Part shown: positions 1-5,131 of the stretch, piece by piece
Numbering within the stretch: position 1 is the first letter of the stretch
How the letters are laid out: each line of letters opens with the position of its first letter
Assembly: GCA_016935775.1 (NCBI GenBank)
Contig: JAFGQF010000118.1
Location: 1-5,131 of the forward strand
From: Caldifarciminota bacterium
GTDB lineage: Bacteria > Hydrothermota > Tepidihabitantia > Tepidihabitantales > Tepidihabitantaceae
Length of the DNA: 5,131 nucleotides
Direction: 5' to 3'
Notes under the pieces: model-generated
What the model was told of the DNA's origin: nothing
What the model saw: the letters and a program-made list of their open reading frames with translations, nothing else
The model's database searches: none
Made by a program: the position numbers and the translations under genes

Positions 1-383
1 ACCCGCAGGAACTTCTCGCGGTCAACCGAGCGCCGGACTTTGACCGGCGAAGAGACGTAGCTCACCGGCCGGACCCGGCCGGTGAGCTCGCCGACCGGGA
101 CATCGAGCAGCCCGGCGAGTAGCGGCAGGGTGCTGTCCGAGAGCTCGGTCGGAATGACCGAGACCGTGAACGATGGTCGCGTGTCGGCAATGAGGTTGCG
201 CTGGCGGTCGAACACCCGGCCCCGGGGCGCGGGGATGACGATCCTGCGGATGCGGTTGCGGTCGCTGAGCCGGGCGTGGCGGGCTCCCTGGACTATCTGG
301 AGCTGGACCAGCCGCAATGCCAGCAGGCCGCAGAGCACCAGGAAGACGCTGTTCAGGCGGGCCGGGCGCGGGACCCGGGTCAT
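1..383 (-). CDS. mrdA: Penicillin-binding protein 2, N-terminal part (cut by left edge)
   Basis: Class B PBP2 is the monofunctional transpeptidase that cross-links new peptidoglycan during side-wall elongation, together with RodA and MreBCD. Only the first 127 codons lie in the window, so the transpeptidase domain and its SxxK serine are not visible. Seen: a short basic N-terminus (MTRVPRPARL), a single hydrophobic segment at about residues 11-30 (NSVFLVLCGLLALRLVQLQI), then NRIRRIVIPAPRGRVFDR (about 43-60) and NLIADTRPSF (63-72). This arrangement, 'PAPRG-x-x-x-DR-....-RPSF' just after the membrane anchor, is the hallmark of the PBP dimerisation/pedestal domain of PBP2. The chosen ATG overlaps the mreD stop as ATGA. 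No Shine-Dalgarno sequence is seen, so coupling to mreD is likely. The family call rests on the N-terminal motifs plus the operon position after mreD. Another class B PBP, such as a FtsI-type, is possible but less likely here. Confidence 0.9.
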   Translation of the reverse strand, partial: MTRVPRPARLNSVFLVLCGLLALRLVQLQIVQGARHARLSDRNRIRRIVIPAPRGRVFDRQRNLIADTRPSFTVSVIPTELSDSTLPLLAGLLDVPVGELTGRVRPVSYVSSPVKVRRSVDREKFLR

Positions 384-814
384 TGGCGGTAGAACAGCCG
401 GCCGATGAGCAGCTCGAACGGCACGGCCAGCGCAACGGTCAGTCCGGCGGAGACGGCGAGCGGCAACAACGGCGGCAACCCGGCACCGGCAAGCCGGGCG
501 ACCGCCAGCCGGAGCGCGAGCACCAGCAGCGAGAGCACGACGATGTACCAGCGGCCACGGGTGACGACCGAGTGGAGCAGGGCGGCAAGCCAGCCGGCGC
601 CGGCGAGCACGAAGGTGGCCGCGCCGAACGAGCCGGCCGAGGCGGTGTCAAGCAGCAGCCCGCCCAGGAACCCGATGACCGTCGCCCAGGCCCGGCTTTC
701 GTGGAGCGCGAAGGCGAGGACGGCCAGCACGACGAGGTCAGGTCCCCAGGGCGTGAGCAACACCTGGGCGAGGAACAGCCCGTAGACCAGCAGCAGGCCG
801 AGCAGTCGCCTCAC
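380..814 (-). CDS. mreD: Rod shape-determining membrane protein MreD
   Basis: MreD is the polytopic inner-membrane partner of MreC in the elongasome. The predicted protein has 144 residues, a little short but within the usual MreD range. It is hydrophobic almost throughout, with about five to six membrane segments (approximately 4-22, 26-38, 46-58, 64-84, 89-110 and 114-142). The stretch GFLGGLLLDTASAGSFGA (48-65) matches the typical MreD pattern of a G-rich helix followed by an Asp and a small-residue loop. The start is a GTG that overlaps the mreC stop codon (GTGA on the minus strand). It is preceded by GGAGAA, giving a clear ribosome binding site with 5 nt between GGAG and the start. The stop overlaps the mrdA start as ATGA. 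MreD sequences diverge strongly, so the call relies on topology, the loop motif and its position between mreC and mrdA. Confidence 0.93.
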   Translation of the reverse strand: MRRLLGLLLVYGLFLAQVLLTPWGPDLVVLAVLAFALHESRAWATVIGFLGGLLLDTASAGSFGAATFVLAGAGWLAALLHSVVTRGRWYIVVLSLLVLALRLAVARLAGAGLPPLLPLAVSAGLTVALAVPFELLIGRLFYRQ

Positions 815-1644
815 CGGTTCTCCGGCAGCAGCGTCCCGGTGGGCGCGAGGTTGTCGAGCCAGTCGTCGTCCGGGTCCGCCGCCGCGCCCGCCGGGATGCG
901 GAGAACGAACAGGGCCTCAAGCCGCGCGATGGCGGCGAGCGGCCGACAGTGGACGGTCTTGAAGAGCGCGGCCGGGTCGTCGCGCGCCATGGTCACGAGC
1001 GCGACCGGCAGGCCGGACGGGAAGATGCCGCCCAACCCGGCGGTCACCAGCGTGTCACCGGGGTGGAAGTCGGAGTCCTTGGGAACGTAGTCCAGCATCA
1101 GCAATTCGACGCCCAGGGCCCGGGCGATGGCCGGCACCCGCGAGCGGCGGTTGGTCACCGCGACCCGCGATTCGGGTGCGTGGAGCGACTGGACCAGGGC
1201 CTGGTTTGGCGTCGTGGCAATGACCGTGCCGACAACGCCGGCGGCGGCGAGCGCGGGCGCGCCCGGGGATACGCCGGCCCGGTTGCCGCGGCTGACGACG
1301 AGGTAGCGGCGCAGGGTGGCCAGGTCGCGCGAGATGACCGGGGCGCGGACGAGGTCGCGGCCGGTCAGGGGCGGCGGCCCGGCAGCCCGGTCGAGCGAGT
1401 GCAGCCGGGCGTTTTCCAGCGCCAGTTCGGCGGCCAGCAGTTCGAGCCGGCGGTTCTCCTCGCGCAACCGGCGGCTGCCGGCGCGGGTTTCTTCGAGTGA
1501 TCGCAGCGGGGCGAGGAGCACGGCGCCGGCGCGGGCGGCGAGCTGGAAACGCAGCGGCCGGGGAAGCAGCAGCGCCACCAGCCCGAGCGCGGCGAGCACC
1601 AGGGCGAAGCGGTCCTGCCAGTTCCCGAGTCGGCGGGGATGCAA
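811..1644 (-). CDS. mreC: Rod shape-determining protein MreC
   Basis: MreC is a bitopic periplasmic scaffold protein that connects MreB/MreD to PBP2 and activates the elongation synthase. From a TTG start the protein has 277 residues, the normal MreC length. It has a short basic N-terminus, one membrane helix (about 13-28, FALVLAALGLVALLLP), a heptad-like coiled coil (about 48-85, rich in Leu, Glu and Arg, containing SRRLREENRRLELLAAELAL), and then the beta-barrel domains. Conserved family features are YLVVSRGNRAGVSPGAPAL (114-132), the central VVGTVIATTPNQALVQ (137-152) and TAGLGGIFPSGLPVALV (201-217). The last 27 residues are an acidic, proline-containing tail (DPDDDW at 257-262). The open frame runs further upstream, but it contains no start codon near the mreB stop except TTG at 1644. 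The next upstream ATG would overlap mreB by about 245 nt, and downstream GTGs would destroy the membrane anchor. The TTG follows the mreB stop TAG after a single base and has no clear Shine-Dalgarno site, so translational coupling to mreB is likely. Confidence 0.93.
   Translation of the reverse strand: MHPRRLGNWQDRFALVLAALGLVALLLPRPLRFQLAARAGAVLLAPLRSLEETRAGSRRLREENRRLELLAAELALENARLHSLDRAAGPPPLTGRDLVRAPVISRDLATLRRYLVVSRGNRAGVSPGAPALAAAGVVGTVIATTPNQALVQSLHAPESRVAVTNRRSRVPAIARALGVELLMLDYVPKDSDFHPGDTLVTAGLGGIFPSGLPVALVTMARDDPAALFKTVHCRPLAAIARLEALFVLRIPAGAAADPDDDWLDNLAPTGTLLPENR
818..823 (-). promoter_or_regulatory. Shine-Dalgarno sequence for mreD
   Basis: On the minus strand GGAGAA lies inside the last codons of mreC, with 5 nt between GGAG and the GTG start of mreD. 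It supports the GTG as the real mreD start. It is also the only clear, well-spaced Shine-Dalgarno site I could find in front of any gene in this window. Confidence 0.7.
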
Positions 1645-1645
1645 C

Positions 1646-2695
1646 CTACTTGGTGCGGTAGACGAGCTTGTCGTTGAGCTGGATGTTCTCCAGGATGCGG
1701 CCGGCGCCCCGGACAACGCTTTCGAGCGCGTTCTCGGCCACGTAGACCGGCAGGCTGGTTTCTTCCTTGACGAGCTGGTCGAGGCCGCGCAACAGCGAGC
1801 CGCCGCCGCACATGTAGATGCCGCGGTCGACGATGTCGGCGGCCAGTTCGGGCGGGGTCTTCTCCAGCGCCAGCCGGATGGCGTCGACAATCAGAGAAAT
1901 CGGCTCCTCGAGCGACTCGCGCAACTTGGTGCTGGTGATTTTGACGGTCTTGGGAATGCCGGAGACGAGGTCGCGTCCCTTGACGTCCATTTGCTCTTCC
2001 TTGCCGGTGGCGTAGGCCGAGCCGATGTTGATCTTGATGTTCTCGGCGGTCTGCTCGCCGATTATCAGGTTGTAGTTCTTCTTGACGTAGTTGGTGACCG
2101 CTTCGTCCATCTCGTCGCCGGCGATGCGGATCGAGGCGGCGTTGACCACGCCCGACAGCGCGACGACCGCGATCTCGGTCGTGCCGCCGCCGATGTCGAT
2201 GATCATGTTGCCGGTCGGCGCCTCGACCGGCAGGCCGACGCCGATGGCGGCGGCGATCGGCTCGGACACGAGGTAGATCTCGCGGGCGCCCGAAGCCTCG
2301 ATCGAGTCGCGCACCGCCCGTTTCTCCACTTCGGTTATCCCGGACGGCACGCAGACGATGACCCGCGGCCGGACGAACATCCGCTTCTTCTGGACCATGC
2401 CGATGTAGGTCTTGAGCATCGTTTCGACCATCCCGAAGTCGGCGATGACCCCGTCCTTCATCGGCCGGACCGCCCGGATGCCGGTCGGCGTCCGGCCGAG
2501 CATCCGCTTGGCCTCGGTGCCGACCGCGACCACCTCGTGGGTGCCTTCGTCCAGGGCGACGATCGACGGCTCGCGGAGCTCGATGCCCTTGCCCTTGACG
2601 TAAATCAGCGTGGACGACGTGCCAAGGTCAATGGCGACGTCGTTGGTGAACCGTTCGGCTAGGCTGCGCAGAAAACCCGGGAGTTGCACAGGCAT
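1646..2695 (-). CDS. mreB: Rod shape-determining protein MreB (bacterial actin)
   Basis: MreB is an actin-fold ATPase that polymerises into membrane-attached filaments and guides the peptidoglycan elongation machinery. The protein has 349 residues, the usual length. Seen in order: an amphipathic N-terminus (LPGFLRSLAERF, 5-16) suited to membrane binding; phosphate-1 motif AIDLGTSSTLIYVKGKG (21-37); VRPMKDGVIADF (76-87); VPSGITEVEKRAV (116-128); SEPIAAAIGVGLPV (144-157) containing the Glu expected to position the attacking water; phosphate-2 motif IIDIGGGTTEIAV (165-177); GEQTAENIKINIGSA (213-227); and the adenosine motif MCGGGSLLRGL (295-305). All nucleotide-binding motifs are intact, so an active filament protein is expected. 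The ATG at 2695 is the only usable start, because the frame has a TGA about 27 nt upstream and no other start codon in between. AGGAGA lies 17 nt before the ATG, too far for a normal Shine-Dalgarno site. It is the first gene of the mreBCD-mrdA cluster. Confidence 0.99.
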   Translation of the reverse strand: MPVQLPGFLRSLAERFTNDVAIDLGTSSTLIYVKGKGIELREPSIVALDEGTHEVVAVGTEAKRMLGRTPTGIRAVRPMKDGVIADFGMVETMLKTYIGMVQKKRMFVRPRVIVCVPSGITEVEKRAVRDSIEASGAREIYLVSEPIAAAIGVGLPVEAPTGNMIIDIGGGTTEIAVVALSGVVNAASIRIAGDEMDEAVTNYVKKNYNLIIGEQTAENIKINIGSAYATGKEEQMDVKGRDLVSGIPKTVKITSTKLRESLEEPISLIVDAIRLALEKTPPELAADIVDRGIYMCGGGSLLRGLDQLVKEETSLPVYVAENALESVVRGAGRILENIQLNDKLVYRTK

Positions 2696-2771
2696 AGCGT
2701 AGCCGGTTGCGCTCTCCTGTCAAGGTGAAGCCGGCGTCGGGACGAGCGGGTTGTTGGTCTGTCCGCGTGGC
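2696..2771 (-). other. Intergenic spacer between the glycosyltransferase-TPR gene and mreB
   Basis: These 76 nt separate the TAG of the upstream gene from the mreB ATG. No hairpin followed by a T run is present, so read-through from the upstream gene into mreB is possible. A perfect -35-like TTGACA (minus strand, 2723..2718) is followed after 16 nt by a poor -10 candidate TACGCT (2701..2696) that abuts the mreB ATG. A transcript from it would begin inside the mreB coding sequence, so this pair is unlikely to be the mreB promoter as drawn. How mreB is transcribed cannot be settled from the sequence. Confidence 0.5.
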
Positions 2772-4706
2772 CTAGGGCCAGGGCATCCGGTCGAGAGCCT
2801 GGCGCGCCGGCCGGTGGTTCGGCCTGAGCCTGAGCGCCTGGCGCCAGTGCTGGCGGGCGATGGCCTTGTTGCCGACCATCATTTCGAGCAGCCCGAGGCC
2901 GTAGAGCACGGTGGCGTTGCCCGGGTCCAGCACCCGCGCGCGCCGAAAGCGCGCGCGCGCCGCGGCGGTGTCCCGTTCCAGCAGGGCGATGTTGGCCAGG
3001 TTGATCCAGCCTTCGACCGAGCCGGAGTCTAGCCGCACCGCGGCGCGGAAGAGCCCGGCGGCTTCGTCGTAGAGCCCCTGGCGGGCTTGCACCGCGCCCA
3101 GCGCCAGCATTGCCTCGGGGACCTGCGGGCCGAGCCGGAGCGCGGCTTCGGCGGCCGCCCGGGCCTCGTCCAGCCGGTCGAGCCCGGCGAGAACCTGGGT
3201 CTCGAGGTTGAGCGCGCTGATGGAAGAATCCTCGGCCAGCGCGGCGCGCACCGCGGGCAGGGCCTCGTCGAGGCGGTCCTGCTGGTGCAGGGCACTGGCG
3301 GTCGCGTAGGCCTCCTGGAACCGGTTGGCCGCGGGCCGGACCAGGTCGGCGTTCACCGGGATGAAGACCGCGGCTGCGACGAGCAGCCCGATGATTGAAT
3401 CGCGCCGGGATTGCCGGCTTCGGGTCGCCAGCCAGCCGACCGACGCGGCCGCCGGCACGAGCAGCAGCGGTACCAGCGGCAGACGGAACCGGGCGGTGAC
3501 GAAGAACGGCAGGAACGACAGCCCGTACGCACCGAGGAACAGCCAGGCCGGGACGAGCCGCCGGGTCGAGCGCCGGAGCAGCCAGGCCCCGGCCAGGGCG
3601 AGCGGCAGGAGCAGGCCGAAGGGAAACTTCAGCCACCGGGTGCGCCAGAGCAGCCAGTCGAGGAAAGAGTGGCGCTTGAGCGCGTAAAGGTCGCGGTTGT
3701 TGGGCAGTTCGTGCGCCCACGCGAGCAGGTAAGCCTTCCGGGCCAGCAGGGCGAGGGCCCGGGCCGGCTCGTGCCGCCAGAACTCCAGTCCCTTCCCGAA
3801 CCAGAACCGGTCCACCTGCATCACGCCCATTTTCTGCCCGGTCTCCCGCTCGGCCAGCCGCCGCACGTCCTCGTACCTGCCCCACCACGTCGAACCGGTG
3901 CCGGGCAGGGACGCGGTCGCGCCGTCAGACCCCGGGTTGTTGCCGATGTAGAAGTTGACCCCGGCCTGGGAAGCGATCAGCACCGGTTCGCCGCCCTTGA
4001 CGAGGTTACGGACCGTGACGGGCAGGATGACGAGCGCGGCCGCGCCGACCAGGGCCGCCGCCTTCTTCCAGGCCCGGGACCGGTACTCGACGAACAGCCA
4101 GCCGGTGAGCGCGGCCAGCACGGCGAGCGCGTTGGGCCGGGCAATCGCGGCCGCGCCCAGCGCCAGCCCGGGCAGCCACCACTGCCGGTCTTGGTCCCAT
4201 GACCGGTAGAAAAGCAGCCCGCCGAGCAGGAGCAACGGCACGAGCACAACCGGGGCGAGCAGTTCGGTATCGTAGTAGATTGCGAGCGGCCAGGCGGCCA
4301 GCGCCAGGCCCGAGCCACGGGCGGCCCAGCGGCTCGCCCGGGCCGGTAGCGCGCTGACGGCCGACAGGATGCGCCGCGCGAGCAGGTAGAGGAGGCCGCA
4401 GGTCAGCCCGCCCAGGACCGCCTGGGCGAAGCGCGCCGCCGGCACGCTCGGCCCGAACAGCGAGTAGATACCGCCCAGCAGCCAGGGGTAGAGCGGGGCG
4501 CGGAAGAACGGGCCGGGCACGAAGTCCACGCCGTTGGCGATGGCGGTCGCCCACTGGTGGTGGTAGAGCATGTCGAGCTGGGGAGCGTTGAACAGCGGGT
4601 CGCTGCCGCGCGCCTGGAGCAGGTGGACCAGCCGCAGCGCAAAGCCGGCCGCGGCGATGATGAAGAACCAGGTGGTGACCGACCGCCGGCCGGGTGACTT
4701 TGTCAT
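2772..4706 (-). CDS. GT-C membrane glycosyltransferase (GT39/PMT_2-like) with C-terminal TPR array
   Basis: The protein is predicted to transfer a sugar from a lipid-linked donor to a protein or glycolipid at the outer face of the membrane. Donor and acceptor are unknown. From the ATG at 4706 it has 644 residues. Membrane helices begin at about 12-30. The first extracytoplasmic loop holds D45 in APQLDMLYHHQWATAI and FFRAPLYPWLLGGIYSLFG (67-85), both typical of bacterial PMT_2-type enzymes. Further family-like motifs are AAAIARPNALAVL (185-197), NFYIGNNPGSDG (251-262) and TARFRLPLVPLLL (404-416). About ten or more hydrophobic helices end near residue 451. Residues about 462-640 form five TPR repeats with an exact 34-residue period: the D/P turn positions fall at 493, 527, 561, 595 and 629. 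The open frame extends to a TTG at 4739, but that codon is part of a -35-like element, so the ATG is preferred. The gene lies 76 nt upstream of mreB on the same strand, but a direct link to cell shape is not shown. Confidence 0.85.
   Translation of the reverse strand: MTKSPGRRSVTTWFFIIAAAGFALRLVHLLQARGSDPLFNAPQLDMLYHHQWATAIANGVDFVPGPFFRAPLYPWLLGGIYSLFGPSVPAARFAQAVLGGLTCGLLYLLARRILSAVSALPARASRWAARGSGLALAAWPLAIYYDTELLAPVVLVPLLLLGGLLFYRSWDQDRQWWLPGLALGAAAIARPNALAVLAALTGWLFVEYRSRAWKKAAALVGAAALVILPVTVRNLVKGGEPVLIASQAGVNFYIGNNPGSDGATASLPGTGSTWWGRYEDVRRLAERETGQKMGVMQVDRFWFGKGLEFWRHEPARALALLARKAYLLAWAHELPNNRDLYALKRHSFLDWLLWRTRWLKFPFGLLLPLALAGAWLLRRSTRRLVPAWLFLGAYGLSFLPFFVTARFRLPLVPLLLVPAAASVGWLATRSRQSRRDSIIGLLVAAAVFIPVNADLVRPAANRFQEAYATASALHQQDRLDEALPAVRAALAEDSSISALNLETQVLAGLDRLDEARAAAEAALRLGPQVPEAMLALGAVQARQGLYDEAAGLFRAAVRLDSGSVEGWINLANIALLERDTAAARARFRRARVLDPGNATVLYGLGLLEMMVGNKAIARQHWRQALRLRPNHRPARQALDRMPWP
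2935..2957. repeat. Alternating CG inverted repeat inside the TPR-coding part
   Basis: CGCGCGCGC (2935-2943) and GCGCGCGCG (2949-2957) flank the five-base loop CGAAA. In the mRNA this would be a 9-bp hairpin with a UUUCG loop. It lies in the codons of the arginine/alanine-rich fourth TPR repeat (AAARARFRRAR, about residues 581-591), so it may simply reflect GC-rich codon choice. Confidence 0.6.
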
Positions 4707-4712
4707 CCCAGC

Positions 4713-4739
4713 AGTATACCGAACCCCGGCGTGAGTCAA
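4713..4739 (-). promoter_or_regulatory. Sigma70-type promoter of the glycosyltransferase-TPR gene, predicted leaderless
   Basis: On the minus strand TTGACT (4739..4734, five of six consensus bases) is followed by a 15-nt spacer and TATACT (4718..4713, five of six). Only six bases (GCTGGG) lie between the -10 box and the ATG at 4706. With standard -10 to +1 spacing, transcription would begin at the A of the ATG, or one base before it, giving a leaderless mRNA. No Shine-Dalgarno site precedes this ATG, which fits. The AT-rich -10 stands out in otherwise very GC-rich DNA. The spacer is shorter than the usual 17 nt, which is the main weakness. Confidence 0.6.
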
Positions 4740-4775
4740 CGTGGCCGCGGAACTGACGGCGCGCGGCCGCCGCCT

Positions 4776-4803
4776 GGCCCGGCCCGGACCATCGGGCCGG
4801 GCC
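4776..4803. repeat. Perfect inverted repeat, 11-bp stem with 6-nt loop
   Basis: GGCCCGGCCCG (4776-4786) and CGGGCCGGGCC (4793-4803) are exact reverse complements around the loop GACCAT. It would form a very stable all-GC hairpin in DNA or RNA. Neither side is followed by a T run, so it is not a standard intrinsic terminator. It lies about 37 bp upstream of the -35-like element of the glycosyltransferase-TPR gene. Confidence 0.75.
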
Positions 4804-4807
4804 GGGC

Positions 4808-4835
4808 GGTCGCGGCGATGAACCGGACCGCGACC
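4808..4835. repeat. Perfect inverted repeat, 8-bp stem with 12-nt loop
   Basis: GGTCGCGG (4808-4815) pairs exactly with CCGCGACC (4828-4835). It begins four bases after the preceding 11-bp hairpin, so the two could stack in a transcript. An alternative pairing, ACCGG (4822-4826) with CCGGT (4835-4839), overlaps it. Confidence 0.6.
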
Positions 4836-4852
4836 CGGTCAGGAGCGGGCCG

Positions 4853-4900
4853 GGCGGTTGCGCGGACAGCCGGGACAACAACCGCCGGAACACTCCCGGC
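4853..4900. repeat. Two crossing inverted repeats (8 bp and 7 bp)
   Basis: GGCGGTTG (4853-4860) pairs with CAACCGCC (4879-4886), and GCCGGGA (4869-4875) pairs with TCCCGGC (4894-4900). The two stems interleave, so they would be alternative structures or a pseudoknot if transcribed. Some inverted repeats are expected by chance at this GC content. Confidence 0.45.
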
Positions 4901-5026
4901 AGCAGTCGTCCCAACAGCCGGCGAGGCCAGGCCCGGGTGCGTTGAGAGCGACAAGCCAGGAAGGTCAGGGAAACGCAATGGGAAGGGCATCGAGATTCGC
5001 CAACCGGTACGGTCGCCGATTGGCCA

Positions 5027-5040
5027 GCCGGTGCACCGGC
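5027..5040. repeat. 14-bp perfect palindrome
   Basis: GCCGGTGCACCGGC is its own reverse complement, with no central spacer. This symmetry fits a site for a dimeric DNA-binding protein or a restriction-methylation target, but only one copy was noticed and no binding protein is encoded nearby. Confidence 0.5.
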
Positions 5041-5131
5041 GCGCTCACCTGCGCGAGCGGAAGCGCGGTCGCAGGCCCGGACCGAAACGCGAGGCTTTGC
5101 GGGAAGCGTCGCGCGCCTGGAATCCGGACAG

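Larger units (their letters stand above)
4741..5131. other. Right-hand intergenic region without a recognisable gene
   Basis: I see no protein or RNA family in these 391 bases. Several frames are open because stop codons are rare at this GC content. One is a plus-strand frame open from at least 4731 to the right edge, which ends with a basic stretch (ERKRGRRPGPKREALREASR). Another is a minus-strand frame of 84 codons (4990..4736), which is Pro/Ala/Arg-rich and low in complexity. At the right edge a short minus-strand frame ends with TGA at 5047..5045 and could be the C-terminus of an upstream gene, but 28 residues are too few to judge. No tRNA signature was found. The region is notable mainly for the inverted repeats listed separately. 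Confidence 0.5.

Noticed and set aside
22..435. 137-codon minus-strand open frame across the mreD-mrdA junction
   Set aside because: The true frame here gives the PBP2 N-terminus with its anchor helix and PAPRG motif; this one is a Pro/Arg-rich shadow.
1316..2662. 448-codon plus-strand open frame opposite mreB and mreC
   Set aside because: It is antisense to two certain genes and encodes an Asp/Arg/Gly-rich low-complexity product. It is open only because stops are rare at this GC content.
2659..3888. 409-codon minus-strand open frame overlapping the glycosyltransferase-TPR gene
   Set aside because: It is a shifted frame of a gene with clear membrane helices and TPR motifs. Its product is Arg/Ala/Pro-rich without any recognisable motif.
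4707..4739. TTG at 4739 as start of the glycosyltransferase-TPR protein, 11 residues longer
   Set aside because: The codon is part of the -35-like TTGACT, and the extra residues would have to be transcribed from a promoter further upstream. The ATG at 4706 fits the promoter better.
4776..4803. Intrinsic terminator at the 11-bp hairpin
   Set aside because: No T run follows the hairpin on either strand, and no gene clearly ends just before it.
4006..4914. 302-codon minus-strand open frame spanning the promoter and start of the glycosyltransferase gene
   Set aside because: It has low-complexity Arg/Pro/Ala composition, lies in another frame over a well-supported gene, and runs through the promoter-like element.

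Overview
The window is very GC-rich, and all convincing genes lie on the minus strand. Read in the direction of transcription (right to left) they are: a membrane glycosyltransferase of the GT-C/PMT_2 (GT39-like) type fused to a C-terminal TPR array (4706..2772), then mreB (2695..1646), mreC (1644..811), mreD (814..380) and the N-terminal part of a class B penicillin-binding protein 2 (mrdA/pbp2, 383..1, cut by the left edge). This is the classical rod-shape (elongasome) operon order mreB-mreC-mreD-mrdA. rodA is not in the window and could follow beyond the left edge.

The mre genes are packed extremely tightly. mreB stops and mreC starts one base later with a TTG codon. The mreC stop and mreD start overlap as GTGA, and the mreD stop and mrdA start overlap as ATGA. 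This points to one polycistronic message with translational coupling. MreB would form membrane-bound filaments, MreC and MreD link them to the periplasm, and PBP2 performs the transpeptidation that elongates the side wall.

Upstream of mreB, separated by 76 nt with no recognisable terminator, the glycosyltransferase-TPR gene has a good promoter-like sequence (TTGACT-15-TATACT). Its -10 box sits only 6 nt before the ATG, so the predicted transcript would be leaderless. The right end (4741-5131) carries no recognisable gene, but it has a cluster of perfect inverted repeats and a 14-bp palindrome.

The organism is a rod-shaped or elongated bacterium with a peptidoglycan wall and high GC. The gene content alone does not fix the phylum. 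The combination of a TPR-tailed GT39-like protein with an mre operon resembles what is seen in uncultured lineages such as the WOR-3/Stahlbacteria type, but that is a weak inference. Apart from the leaderless promoter and the structured intergenic end, this is a conventional housekeeping region, and I found no convincing new system.
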